Shown: positions 31,500-41,889, counted from the stretch's first letter. The stretch is DNA of 64,000 nt from Azorinus chamasolen (GCA_963576725.1 OY755243.1:75786106-75850105), one strand, 5' to 3'. Made by a program: numbers and translations. The notes: generated by a model not told the origin, from the letters alone.

Positions 31500-31728
31500 T
31501 TAACCCATTACCTCATAGGCTATTTTTAGATACAACCTCTTTGAATAAATCTACCTACAAGGAGTATTAACTAGAGAAAAGGAAATATTTTAGAATTTTG
31601 TAGTTTGAAACAATTGTGATAAATAAAGCATTTGCTCCTATAGGAGCAAACGCTCTATTTATCGCAATTGTTTCACAAAGTGGCTTTTACAGAGGTGTCA
31701 AAAGTCGTTAATATGAGGGAATGGGTTA
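31500..31728. mobile_element. Family B palindromic MITE
   Basis: TTAACCCATTACCTCATAGG to GAGGGAATGGGTTAA. Stem GTTTGAAACAATTGTGATAA. Confidence 0.92.
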
Positions 31729-32033
31729 AGCAATACATTTTGATGAGTAAAATGAATTGCTATGACTGCACTTCCGATTTTAATATTAAATCTATTTTTG
31801 CTAAGTCAATGGTTTACTCATATAAAGTATTCGATACTCGAATCTAAATGATGTTCAAGCCATACTCTTAAGTAATCTTGATCTTGATATGTAAATGTGT
31901 AACATTTATTGTTCAAGGTAAGACACGCCGGAGAGAACTTTAAACAATTTCAATGCTGGTATAGTCCATTACTGTTTAAAGTGTAGATTTCATTCAGTAG
32001 GAAAGGGTAATTTTTTTAGAGGATTTTGGATGA
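31729..32033. other. Unassigned stretch
   Basis: No gene or element recognised apart from the K stem that follows. Confidence 0.5.
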
Positions 32034-32104
32034 CAAACAGGGAAGATCCTGATTATAGAGGGTTCCTGTATGTTCACTCTGATCTGGGTCTACACTGTTT
32101 TCAA
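32034..32104. mobile_element. Family K stem
   Basis: ACAAACAGGGAAGATCCTGA pairs with CTGATCTGGGTCTACACTGT; termini unclear. Confidence 0.55.
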
Positions 32105-32248
32105 ATAACGCAATGAAAGGTTGTGTTTTTTTTAAATCCATTTTTTATCGCAGCGTAAGCATTTGCATAAACTGCAATGTACCATGCGTCCTGTATCGAA
32201 CACGCACATTAAACACTGGGTAAAGCGACCACTGACTAACTAAACTAA

Positions 32249-32502
32249 TTAACCCTTTGCTCAATGAACGTATATGTAAGAAATAATGACGTCATGAATT
32301 ATTTAATTGAATGAACTATCATAATAATACCACATGGACAAAGGCAGTTTTGGCAATGGCAGAAAGCGTAGAATCATATCTATATTATACCATTAGCAAA
32401 CAGGGCATACTCTGATCAGAAAGCTCATATAGGAGCCGTCTGATCGAGATCTTCTCTGTTTGCATCGGCGTAGAAAAGCGTTTTTATGAAGTAAATGGTT
32501 AA
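32249..32502. mobile_element. Family A2 MITE inside I'
   Basis: TTAACCCTTTGCTCAATGAA to GAAGTAAATGGTTAA; stem AACAGGGCATACTCTGATCA. Confidence 0.9.
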
Positions 32503-32630
32503 AAAACCAAGTGATTTCTTAATGCTTGGCAAGAGAGCTTCTTGAGGGAGTTTTTGCATTACCTTTGTCCTGCAATTAGGTACCACTGGCCTTACATACA
32601 GAGAATAAGATGTCTTTCTATTTATCCCTT

Positions 32631-32866
32631 TTAACCCTTTCGGCGCCAAATTTCTAATTGTCGTCTGCAAATCATTTGGTAGAATATGGAAATGAGATAA
32701 ATAAATGCAATTTCAAATGAATAAAGCACAGATAAAGAAATAGAGTTTGAAACAAAAAGTGAAGTCCCTGATCAGACGCCGCATTGAAATTATAAAGGCG
32801 GCTTCTGATCTGGGACTGCACTATTTGTCGTGGTGCATTTTTGCGACATTGGCGGTGAAAGGGTTA
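32631..32866. mobile_element. Family D MITE inside I'
   Basis: TTAACCCTTTCGGCGCC to GGCGGTGAAAGGGTTAA; stem GAAGTCCCTGATCAGACGCC. Nearly identical to the 10630 copy. Confidence 0.92.
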
Positions 32867-32881
32867 AGAAGCTTTACTGTA

Positions 32882-33300
32882 TTCAGTTTCCTGTATCGAG
32901 TATATGTTTATTGTATATAAATATATATGATAGTCAACGGATAAGATAGAATCTTCGACAGTAAATAAAATGATTTACCTGTCCTGTTTCATGAGAAAAG
33001 TACTAAAACCATTTAATAGTATAGTGTAGCATGTTTAGTTTTCAAAGAATTGCCAATAATTGGAAAGAAAAATATGGGGTGGGGATGCTGTGATTACAAC
33101 CTCAATCTAGCCGTAACTGAACCGTCGAATTGCAATGTCAAGAAGGTGGGCGTATTCCACAATACTGATGGAAAGAGCCTTTTTTTAATGATAATGCGAT
33201 AATAATGAGCTAAAGACAGAAAAAAGTGCCTGTATGTTGCAAAAGTAGTTCATATTGCTAAAAGCGCATTAACTGAGTTTTTCTCGGAATGTTTTATACA
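32882..33300. other. Unassigned stretch
   Basis: No gene or element recognised. Confidence 0.5.
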
Positions 33301-33507
33301 TACGGCAAAACCTCCCTAAAGAGACTTTATATGAGGTCTAATTATGTGTCTTAAAGGCAGATATTAGCTTAATGCAGCACGAAAGTTGTGTAGAAAGCTT
33401 CTGCGGAACCCTTGCTGCATTACTCGTGTCCTGAGTTAAGCAACTGTGTGCTTTTAAAGGCATTGAGGCACATTGATATAGTGATCGCTTCAGCGGGTTC
33501 TACTGTA
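33301..33507. mobile_element. Family I MITE
   Basis: TA-CGGCAAAACCTCCC to GGGTTCTACTG-TA; stem GCTTAATGCAGCACGAAAGT decayed. Confidence 0.75.
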
Positions 33508-33554
33508 TATCTATCTGAATTCGAGTGCCATCTTTAACGAGCCAATCTACGCTA

Positions 33555-33742
33555 GTATCTTGCAAACAGAGATGACCCAAATCAAACGGCGGTCGTAGAG
33601 CCGTCTGATCAGGGTTTGCCCTGTTGCTTATGGAATTATATAAATCATCGTGACGTTTGTTCATATACTTTTATAAAGCTTAACCTTTTTAATATTCATA
33701 GATCAGTATTTCTTACATGAATATTTATGGAGTGAAGGGTTA
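33555..33742. mobile_element. Family A2 MITE (reverse, left end lost)
   Basis: Stem GCAAACAGAGATGACCCAAA; body ends TTTATGGAGTGAAGGGTTAG. Confidence 0.7.
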
Positions 33743-33774
33743 GCGTGTCGATTTCATCTACAGTAAAATGATAC

Positions 33775-33980
33775 TACTAAAATCCCTTTAAACCGGAATT
33801 CTAGTAGAAAAGAATTTGGATACTTTTACCCACGTGGCTGCTTAATGCAGGGTGAAAGTCACGCAGAAAGCTCCTAGAGGAGCTTTCTGCATGACTTTCA
33901 TCCTGCATTAAGTTGTCACCTGTCTCCAAGACCGATATTTATACTAAATTGAACATCTGTTTTAAAGGAGTTTTACTGCA
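33775..33980. mobile_element. Family G palindromic MITE (reverse)
   Basis: TA-CTAAAATCCCTTTAAACC to GGAGTTTTACTG. Stem GGCTGCTTAATGCAGGGTGA, tip AAGCTCCTAGAGGAGCTT. Confidence 0.88.
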
Positions 33981-34159
33981 CACTCTGTCATAACATTGCT
34001 GATATATAGAACTTGGTTTCCGGGTAGACATGGCATAGGCGTATAAAACTAACAATGTTTGACATTGCGTGCTGCGATGAAGTAGCGATAAGACGATAAG
34101 ATATCATGTATTATGAAGCAGGGCTGAAAATAAAAAAAATAAAAATGTTTTATGAATCT

Positions 34160-34262
34160 TCAGTTACGCCTCATAGGTTGTTTTTAAACTCATCCTGTTT
34201 GAATAAATCAACTGAAAAGGAGCATTACCTAGAGAAAAGAACATATCATAAACTGTGTACTT
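34160..34262. mobile_element. Family B half element
   Basis: CGCCTCATAGGTTGTTTTTA and AAAAGGAGCATTACCTAGAG are the long B flank; no stem. Confidence 0.6.
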
Positions 34263-34355
34263 AAGTACTTAATGAATAACCGTATGTCTAAGTATTAATT
34301 TTATACTTAAGTGTGGACAGAATGATCGTAAATTAGGGTTCTCTTCTAGTTCATT

Positions 34356-34616
34356 TTAACGCTTTACTCCATATAAACGCCTTTTCACGTCCTTTACGCA
34401 TTTGCAAACAGTGAAGACCCAGATCTGACGAGTCCCGTAGGAACTGACTGATCAAGGTCTGCTCTGTTTGCTTATGAAACAATATAGATGTGATTCTACA
34501 ATGTCTTCTTTAGCTAACATTTTCTTTGTTTGTATGTATTATTGAAAAATAAACTAATTAATATTCATGGTGCCATTATTACTTACATTAATATTCAGGG
34601 AGTACATGCAGGGTTA
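34356..34616. mobile_element. Family A2 palindromic MITE (reverse)
   Basis: TTAACGCTTTACTCCATATA to GCAGGGTTAA; decayed stem GCAAACAGTGAAGACCCAGA. Confidence 0.85.
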
Positions 34617-34659
34617 ACGCGGTCACGAGCGTGTCAGGCATTTTTATCCTATTTTAATC

Positions 34660-34725
34660 CTAATTTTGGATCCCAATGAGACTTCAGGTTACCCAGTGTC
34701 CCATTAGGATACAGCTACATATTTT
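34660..34725. mobile_element. Family C stem fragment
   Basis: TTTTGGATCCCAATGAGACT and TCCCATTAGGATACAGCT. Confidence 0.5.
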
Positions 34726-34997
34726 TCAGAGATTATCACAAATTCGTCTTCCTCGCTCTGAAAGTTAAAACTGCTAAACATCAAGTTCACGCACTAACCA
34801 GATGTTTCGGATCACGACAAATTAATAAAACATAATCATTCATCAAGCGAATGTGAAGTGTGTAAAATGTTAGGAAAAATTGGCTCAAAATATGCAATCA
34901 TTCAATATGCTGAAAATTGGGTGCACTTGGTGTCTTGCAATCTGTACATATAAATGTCTTCATGGACAACATGTAAACAATATAGAATCAGTATACT

Positions 34998-35122
34998 GAA
35001 GTCCAGATAAGATGCGTAAGTTAAAACATTTTCAACAATAGGTTCTTTATTTGTCCACAAACCATATGTTGTGACCACTTTGTAGCTCTAATCGTCTCGC
35101 AGAAGTTTGGTGGACAAAAGAA
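34998..35122. mobile_element. Family J element, right arm deleted
   Basis: GAAGTCCAGATAAGATGCGT flank, TGTCCACAAACCATATGTTG arm, then AGTTTGGTGGACAAA. Confidence 0.7.
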
Positions 35123-35144
35123 AAAACACAATAGTTCGAACACT

Positions 35145-35428
35145 AAAACAGTAACAGTATCGGTCTTTAAGACAGGTGGCAGCTTAATGCAGGATGAACG
35201 TCATGCAGAAAGCTCGATTAGAAGCTTTCTGCATGACTTTCACTCTGCATTAAGCAGGTCCCTGTATTTGAACACATGACGGAATGTATACAGAAAGCTC
35301 CAACGGGCAGATAACTCCCATAGTTGCTTTCTCCATTTCTTTCTTCGTGCATTAAACAGCCATCTACTGTAAAGTACTTCCATAAGCATTTATTAAGTAC
35401 ATGTAGTAGCATTAGAGGGAGTTAATTA
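35145..35428. mobile_element. Family G stem joined to a family I' right half
   Basis: GGTGGCAGCTTAATGCAGGA hairpin (35180-35260), then a separate arm with TTGCTTTCTCCATTTC and GTAGCATTAGAGGGAGTT, the I' right end. Confidence 0.55.
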
Positions 35429-35635
35429 TACAGTAAGCCCCTCTAAACCGGACGTCCAATGTAGTATAAATATCGGTATTTGAGACAGGTGGCAGGTTAA
35501 TACAGGGCGAAAGTCATGCAGAAAGCTCCTCTAGGAGCTTTCTGCATGAATTTCACCCTGCATTAAGCAGCCACCTGCCTAAACATATCTAAATTCTTCT
35601 CTACTAGAATTCCTGTTTAGAGGGGATTTACTGTA
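35429..35635. mobile_element. Family G palindromic MITE, TA target
   Basis: TA-CAGTAAGCCCCTC to GGGGATTTACTG-TA; tip AAAGCTCCTCTAGGAGCTTT. Confidence 0.92.
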
Positions 35636-35700
35636 TCATATTTGTTTGTTCAAGAAATTATTTTGGGCGAGGTTACCAGAATTATACAGAAATTATTGGG

Positions 35701-35895
35701 TTAAACCTTAATGTGCAAGAACCGAGTATACATGTATAAGACCTTAGCAAACAATGTAGATCAAAGGGCTACTGGGGATACATTTGGTTAGAGTCTGCAT
35801 TGTTTTCTTCAGTGATAAATTTTGATAACCGTTTTTGTTTAAGGTATTTTAGAAATGGGGTAGTGAATTTTGATTGTTCAGCAAAGTAAGGGTTT
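35701..35895. mobile_element. Family K MITE
   Basis: TTAAACCTTAATGTGC to AGCAAAGTAAGGGTT; stem AACAATGTAGATCAAAGGGC. Confidence 0.75.
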
Positions 35896-36347
35896 GACTC
35901 AGGCTTTCATTTTTTTTCAGCTTGATTCAGAACATTAGAATGCAATTACTATAGAAGACAGGCTCTGTCTTAACCCTTCTAATCCTGAATTTTAAAATAC
36001 ATTTCTCATTCTTTACCCATGTCCTGTTGTATAATTACATATATGTTCACTGTGTACACGTATTTCGCTGTGCAATCACTGATGTGGAGTGCACTGGTTG
36101 CACAATCAACTTGTAAATAGTACAGACCCTGATGAGACAGCTCCTGCAGGAGCTGTCTCATCTGAGTCTTCACTATTTACAGGTAGGTATATTGACGTGA
36201 ATAGCAAGCGAAGGGTTAAGATATTTAGAAATGGAGGAGTCAATTTTGATTGTTCAGCAAAGTAAGGGTTTGACTCAGGCTTTCATTTTTTCAGCTTGAT
36301 TCAGAACATTAGAATGCAATTACTATAGAAGACAGGCTCTGTCTTAA
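35839..36347. repeat. Tandem duplication of about 130 bp split by an E element
   Basis: The segment TTAAGGTATTTTAGAAATGG through ACAGGCTCTGTCTTAA (35839-35973) recurs almost identically at 36215-36347. The E element sits exactly at the TTAA junction. Confidence 0.85.
35970..36218. mobile_element. Family E palindromic MITE
   Basis: TTAACCCTTCTAATCCTG to GCGAAGGGTTAA; stem GACAGCTCCTGCAGGAGCTG perfect. Confidence 0.93.
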
Positions 36348-36586
36348 TTACCTTTAAATCCCAGCCAGATTGCGTCAGCAGTGAGGAAAGTGCTACCACT
36401 TTCTGTTGCGACTTTTACCTGTGAATGCTACATCGTTTCGTTGATGACTAGTAGAGTCAGAACCTTCTTTGACATAGTTTACGATTATTAGATGTTTTTT
36501 TTGTCTGCAGTCGAAAATAACCATTTTGTATTTTGGCTCTGATCCAGTTTGTTACAGTGCACGGTCTTCCTGTTGATTTGCTGGTC

Positions 36587-36710
36587 TAGTTTTTGTAAAT
36601 GGATCATTTTAGAATTGTTCTTTGTTTTCGCTTTTACGTTTATAATTACTGGACTACTTTTTATAAATGGACCATTTTAGAATTGTCTTTGTTTTCGCTT
36701 TTGCGTTTTT
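36587..36710. repeat. Tandem duplication, 65-bp unit
   Basis: GTAAATGGATCATTTTAGAA...TTTTCGCTTTTACG is followed by ATAAATGGACCATTTTAGAA...TTTTCGCTTTTGCG. Confidence 0.8.
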
Positions 36711-36760
36711 AACCATTTCCTCAAAGTAAACGCATTTTCACGCATTTGCAAACAGAGCAA
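36709..36760. mobile_element. Family A1 left-end fragment
   Basis: TTAACCATTTCCTCAAAGTA to GCAAACAGAGCAATG, then unrelated sequence. Confidence 0.65.
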
Positions 36761-36869
36761 TGATTTCACTGAGAAATATAGAAACTTATGTAGCTAGATT
36801 TACTTTTATCTAAAACTCGAGCAACATGGACAATTCTATGATGGTGTAATCTACACCACTAGTGTTTCC

Positions 36870-37123
36870 TTAACTCTTTATTCCATGAATTATTCATGTA
36901 AGAAATTATGACATCATGAATATTAACTAGCTTAATTGTTATAAAAGCACATGGGACACAATGCTTTTTCGGCTTGGCAAAAGTCGTAGAATCATAATTA
37001 TATTATATCATAAGCAAACAGAGCAGACCCTGATCAGACGGCTCCTACAACAGTCGTCTGGCCTGGGTCTTCTCTGTTTGCAAAGGCGTAGAAAGGCGTA
37101 TTCATGGAGAAGAAAAATGTTAA
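36870..37123. mobile_element. Family A2 palindromic MITE
   Basis: TTAACTCTTTATTCCATGAA to GAAAAATGTTAA; stem GCAAACAGAGCAGACCCTGA. Confidence 0.88.
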
Positions 37124-37162
37124 AAGAAATAAAACCCTCAGTTACGATTCCTCTCGAAGATG

Positions 37163-37410
37163 ACCCCTTTCCCTGTTCTATGTTTATTACGAATTTCAAT
37201 ACCTACTGATTATTCATTGACACAATAGTTAAAATGGAATATGGAAGGTGGAACATTGTTGCCATTTTAGAAAGTAAAGACACAGATCTTTGAAATTCTA
37301 TTTGCAAACAGAGTAGACCCTGATCAGACGGCTCCTCTATGAGCCGTCTGATCTGGGTCTACTCTGTTTGAAAATGCGTGAAAACATGTTTATATGAGGG
37401 AAAGGGTTAA
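37163..37410. mobile_element. Family A1 palindromic MITE
   Basis: CCCCTTTCCCTGTTCTATG to GGGAAAGGGTTAA; signature GGAAGGTGGAACATTGTTGC. Confidence 0.88.
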
Positions 37411-37429
37411 TATAGGATTAATATGGAGT

Positions 37430-37775
37430 AAGGTACCATCGGGGCTTTCTGTGCAACTTTACTTTCGTTCTGCATTAAACAGCCGGCTGCTTTGAAAGAT
37501 ACGCATGGTTGTTCATTTCGTCGTCACTTAACCCATTCGCTCCTAGACTATTTTTAGACCCAACCTTTTTGAATAAATCTACCGAAAAGGAACATTTACT
37601 AGAGAAAATGAACATTTTAGAATTGTGTATTTTTGAAACCATTGTGATAAATAGAGCATTTGCTCCATAGGAGCAAATGCTCTTTTTATCACAATGGTTT
37701 CAAAAAGTGACTTTTACAGAGACGTCAAAATGCATGTGTCAGTAGGAGGTAATGAGTTAGCAGAGGTTTAAAAGT
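37430..37775. mobile_element. Family I right half interrupted by a B element
   Basis: GGGGCTTTCTGTGCAACTTT, CATTAAACAGCCGGCTGC and TCGTCGTCAC precede B; CAGAGGTTTAAAAG follows, matching the I order CGC-TTAA-GACAGGTTCTAC. Confidence 0.65.
37528..37759. mobile_element. Family B palindromic MITE inside I
   Basis: TTAACCCATTCGCTCCTAG to AGGTAATGAGTTAG; tip TTTGCTCCATAGGAGCAAA. Confidence 0.9.
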
Positions 37776-37977
37776 ACATAGTTATGCCAATACTTTGTGG
37801 CATACAATGGTGTTGGATTTCAGTCGCATCCTTGAAGAACTCCATGGGGGAAAGAAATATTGGTTTCCCGGCCCAAAGTTCACGGTCACTCGTAGAGGTC
37901 AGCTCCGTGGGTGTATGGCATTGTTTCGTTTTTGTGTCACTTGCCGAGAGGCAGTGTGTCATTTAGGGATCACTTTT

Positions 37978-38220
<243 letters not shown>

Positions 38221-38493
38221 ACTTTCTTTTTTTGGCTGTCATTTCTAAACTAATCATTATAGAGCTTTCAAATTTCACACATGGAACAACCATGATGAGA
38301 GGAATTGTCATGCACAAGGGCTACAACTCTAGCATCAATATTGTTTTAGTTATTCCCCTTTTTCATATTAACAATAAGTTTTTGTGTCAGCTGCGAGCAA
38401 GAGACACATGTGTTCCTCCGAACACTCTTGTTTAATATAATATATTTATATAACTAGTGAAGGTGTATGTAGTATATAACTTATAGTTGAAAC
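38221..38493. other. 3' flank of the tetranucleotide array, unassigned
   Basis: Non-repetitive in this window (GGCTGTCATTTCTAAAC...). Such arrays are often tied to dispersed repeats, but no second copy is visible here. Confidence 0.4.
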
Positions 38494-38723
38494 ATAACCC
38501 TTTCGCACCTTTGCAAATTGAGCAGACACAGACCAGTCAGTTCCAATAGGAGCCATCAGATCCGGATCTGCTGTTTTCTTATGAAAAAATATATAACTGA
38601 TAAAATTATCAATGTTAACAATGGCCCAAATGCCATATGTTCAAATGCCACTATAAAATTAAGCTAATATATAATTATGGCGTGATTATTTCGTACATGA
38701 ATAGTCCATATGTAAATGGTTAA
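38494..38723. mobile_element. Family A2 MITE (reverse)
   Basis: ATAACCCTTTCGCACC to TATGTAAATGGTTAA; stem GCAAATTGAGCAGACACAGA decayed. Confidence 0.8.
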
Positions 38724-38724
38724 G

Positions 38725-38973
38725 TTTACCCTACCCCTATTCTATGTTTATTTCAAATTTCAATACCTACTGAATATTCATGAACAGAATAGTTATTACA
38801 AAATATAGAAGATGGAAATTGTAGCCATTTTAGAATGACAAGAAACAGACCTTGCAAATTCCATTAGCAAACAGAGCAGACCCTGATCAGACGGCTCCTA
38901 TAGGAGCCGTCTGATGTGGGTCTACTCTGTTTGCAAATGCGTGAAAATGCGTTCATATGAAGGAAAGGGTTAA
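38725..38973. mobile_element. Family A1 palindromic MITE
   Basis: TTACCCTACCCCTATTCTAT to GGAAAGGGTTAA; near-perfect stem with tip GGCTCCTATAGGAGCC. Confidence 0.9.
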
Positions 38974-39078
38974 GGTCACAAGGGTCTATCATTTGTACTC
39001 CCTGGAGGATTTGCACAGAAGATACGAGCGTACATTATAAAGGGGTCACAACTGGAGCTAATCCTGACACGGTGCATG

Positions 39079-39295
39079 TTAACACTTATCGTGCTGGAGA
39101 AAAAAATAAGTCTGCCAAAACTCTGATTTGTTGCATTTTTTACTTTACTTCCGATTAGAACAAGCGTTTGAGAAACTTGTGACCCAGTGTCAAAGAGCTT
39201 GGATACTGATGAGACGCCGAGTTACTCGGCGTCTCATATGGATCCAAGCTGTTTGCATGTGCGAGCCAGGTCGTGCTTGGCATGACGAGGGTTAT
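39079..39295. mobile_element. Family C2 palindromic MITE
   Basis: TTAACACTTATCGTGCTGG to GACGAGGGTTAT; body GATTAGAACAAGCGTTTGAG; stem GACGCCGAGTTACTCGGCGT. Confidence 0.88.
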
Positions 39296-39367
39296 CTGCA
39301 GTGTCATGCTGAATATAAAATTCAAAGTGAATTATCGACACACTTCTCACGTAGGCCACATCAAGAC

Positions 39368-39570
39368 TTAACCTGTTTAAAAAATATGTCCGCTGAAATT
39401 CTTATCAAAAATACAATATATACTTATTTCCGATTCATCTAAACCTGCTAGGAACTATAGTGACCGCGTGTCACGCCAGCTCGGACTCTAATGAGACGCA
39501 GAGTTATACGGAGTTGATCTGGATCGAAGATCTTTGCAAATGCGAGTCAAGTCGTATTTACACTTGATTA
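39368..39570. mobile_element. Family C2 MITE (decayed)
   Basis: TTAACCTGTTTAAAAAATAT; CGCGTGTCACGCCAGCTC; stem ACTCTAATGAGACGCAGAGT. Confidence 0.65.
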
Positions 39571-39634
39571 ATGATTAAAATTACTCGTGTACGCGAGGGT
39601 AAATTATTGAGACTACTTTTATCCAAATGTAAGC

Positions 39635-39854
39635 TTAACCCCTCTCAGTGTCATCATTGTCGTCTGCTGGATGCATTTTCGTTTGTTTCAAGATTTAGAG
39701 TAGGTGTTTTTTGTCAATTTCTTTATAAAAAAATAAACAGAGTTCAAAGCAGTTTGGATCCTGATGAGACGCCGAGTTACTCGGCGTCTCATCTGGATCC
39801 AAGTTGTTTGCGTTTGGTATCACAGACCCGTCTTCATGGCACTGAGGTGTTTAA
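39635..39854. mobile_element. Family C palindromic MITE
   Basis: TTAACCCCTCTCAGTG to CACTGAGGTGTTTAA; perfect tip GACGCCGAGTTACTCGGCGT. The 126-codon ORF here is not a gene. Confidence 0.88.
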
Positions 39855-39947
39855 CGGTAGCAAGACATTCTTTTTACTCCTACGCAAGTGTCAACATGCA
39901 GTGTATGTTTTGTCGCTAAACAAAACAAACAAGTCAACATATGTGGT

Positions 39948-40165
39948 TTAGCCCTTAATACGGGGGGACCGAGTATATAAGCTCATGCAAACATTGTAGA
40001 CCAAGATCAAAGGGCTCCCGAGGGAGCCCTTTGATCAGGGTCTGCAATGTTTGTCATACACATTGTTTTCGTCAGTGATTAAATTTGATAAAACGTTTTG
40101 TTTAATTAATATTTAGAAAAGAGGGGGGTCAGTTTTAATTTTTAATAATATTATAGATTACTTAA
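39948..40165. mobile_element. Family K palindromic MITE
   Basis: TTAGCCCTTAATACGG left end; stem 39986-40055 with tip AAAGGGCTCCCGAGGGAGCC; right end decayed. Confidence 0.8.
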
Positions 40166-40211
40166 TGTATGCATGTATATGCTCACGATACGCCTTTACA
40201 GTCCATTTGTT

Positions 40212-40350
40212 TCCAAGGGTGTCAATAAACAGCCACGAAGTGGTCATTATAGAGAGGTGCTACCATAATCTTAGATTTTGTTTTTAAATACAGTGAATCC
40301 CTCTAAAACGACTATTTCATAAAAGGCCATGCATGTTTCGAGATTTATAG
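40212..40350. mobile_element. Family F right-end and family I left-end fragments
   Basis: AGTGGTCATTATAGAGAGGT is an F right end; TA-CAGTGAATCCCTCTA near 40289 is an I-type left end. Confidence 0.5.
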
Positions 40351-40363
40351 TTTTTGCTGTTGG

Positions 40364-40388
40364 TGCTGCTGTTGCTGTTGTTGTTTGA
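40364..40388. repeat. Short (TGY)n trinucleotide tract
   Basis: TGCTGCTGTTGCTGTTGTTG. Confidence 0.8.
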
Positions 40389-40655
40389 AACAGAATTTCC
40401 CCATAGTTACAGCACACCGTATCACCTAACACATGGTGTCATACTATTATCAGTACTATAATCAAGTAAACCAAGCTGTTTAAGTGAATTCGTTGATTGA
40501 ACATGACATATAAAAGTTTCCGATTTGGTACATGTCTATCCCCGTTACCGATAGTTATATTTTAACAATACCCATTAGAGTATACAGAAAGGTGCAGTAA
40601 TGAAAACACACTGGTTAACAAATTATTAAATCACATTTAAGTATCTTCATGAGTT

Positions 40656-41035
40656 GTGGTAAAACCTGTCTTAACCCTTTCCTCTATAAATACGCATTTC
40701 TACACCTCTGTAAAATCACCTATTGAAACCATAATAGGAGCAAATGCTCTATTTATCACAATGGTTTCTAAAATATGTCATTTTCTCTAGTTAATGCTCC
40801 TTTTGGGTACATTAAGAGGTTGGATCTAAAAATAGCCTGTGAGGTAATGGGTTAGGCGACCTTTAAAAAGAAGTCCAATTATGTTTCTTTAATGTATATG
40901 GTAGTTTAATGGAGGGTAAAAGGAATGCATAAGGCTTTTCCAAGGAGCTGTCGGCATTACATTCATCCTTCTAGACGTAGCCATCGGCTTTAAAAATACA
41001 TATATGACAATAAATTAATATATCCACCGACTACA
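40656..41035. mobile_element. Family I MITE interrupted by a B element
   Basis: GGTAAAACCTGTC, then B, then GCGACCTTTAAAAAGAAGTC; stem TAGTTTAATGGAGGGTAAAA. Confidence 0.75.
40671..40855. mobile_element. Family B MITE inside I (left arm shortened)
   Basis: TTAACCCTTTCCTCTATAAA to GAGGTAATGGGTTAG; ATAGGAGCAAATGCTCTATT kept, left inner arm deleted. Confidence 0.88.
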
Positions 41036-41125
41036 CACATCTGTAGTTTAGCTTCTGTGTCGGCTCTTTCCGTGTTATTTCGTGAGAATATAACCGAGAT
41101 GTCCCGACTGTTCCTTTGTAACAGA
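41036..41125. other. Short unassigned spacer
   Basis: Nothing recognised. Confidence 0.4.
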
Positions 41126-41333
41126 TACAGTAAAACCTCTTTATAACGGCCACTAAATTACATCAAGTATTTTGTGTTAAAGGCAGGTGGCTGCTTAAAG
41201 CAAGGTGAAAGTAAAACAGAACGCTCCTATAGGAGCGTTCTGTTTTACTTTCACCTTGCTTTAAGCAGCCACCTGCCATAAATATCAACCAATTAACACA
41301 ATTTAGTGGTCGTTATAGAGAGGTTTTACTGTT
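41126..41333. mobile_element. Family F palindromic MITE with a perfect 96-bp palindrome
   Basis: TA-CAGTAAAACCTCTTT to AGGTTTTACTG-TT. Arms 41182-41229 and 41230-41277 are exact reverse complements with no spacer. Confidence 0.95.
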
Positions 41334-41469
41334 TCATGATATTGACTGAAGAATGCATATGATAATTGATAAAGCATATTTACCAGCAGTGCCTTTCTCA
41401 TTACCATGACTGGATATTAAAAACTACGTGCTGGTGTTTTATATATCTGTAGATAAGTAACCTTTGGAG

Positions 41470-41571
41470 TGCGGAACACGCATGCACTGGTATTTGCAAA
41501 CAGTGTAGAACCAGATCAGAGGACTCCTAGATGAGCCATCTGATCGGGATCTACACTGTTTGTCAGTTTAA
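41470..41571. mobile_element. Family K element, partial
   Basis: GTGCGGAACACGCATGCAC flank, stem TGCAAACAGTGTAGAACCAG; its right end runs into the TTAA of the O element. Confidence 0.65.
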
Positions 41572-41796
41572 CCCATTCGCTCCCACGATCCCATATATGG
41601 GACGTAGGCAAACAGTGTAGACTGATCAGACGCCGCATAATGCGGCGTCTGATCAGAGTCTACACTGTTTGCTGATAGGAATTTCAATATAAAACAAAAC
41701 GAAATATAATGTTTAGACCAAACACCCCTTAGATAAAAAAAAATCGACTAATCCAATATATAAGCATGGAAGAATCCACTGGGAGCAAATGGGTTA
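41568..41796. mobile_element. Family O palindromic MITE
   Basis: TTAACCCATTCGCTCCCACG to GGGAGCAAATGGGTTAA, 229 bp. Stem 41608-41672 with tip GACGCCGCATAATGCGGCGT and a smaller hairpin CCCATATATGGG near the left end. Single copy in the window. Confidence 0.88.
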
Positions 41797-41889
41797 AGCC
41801 GTTCATACTGAGTGGACTCTATAGTAAACACCAAGGTCAGTCCATTCTGAAAAGGCTACCTAATTTGTGTCTGATGTCAAATAACAGAA

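Larger units (their letters stand above)
32205..32881. mobile_element. Family I' MITE carrying two insertions
   Basis: Left TAAAGCGACCACTGACTAAC, stem CTTAATGCTTGGCAAGAGAG...TTGCATTACCTTTGTCCTGC and right AGCTTTACTG-TA are separated by an A2 and a D element, each in a TTAA. Confidence 0.7.

Noticed and set aside
39571..39951. 126-codon plus-strand ORF
   Set aside because: Covers a family C MITE including its palindrome.
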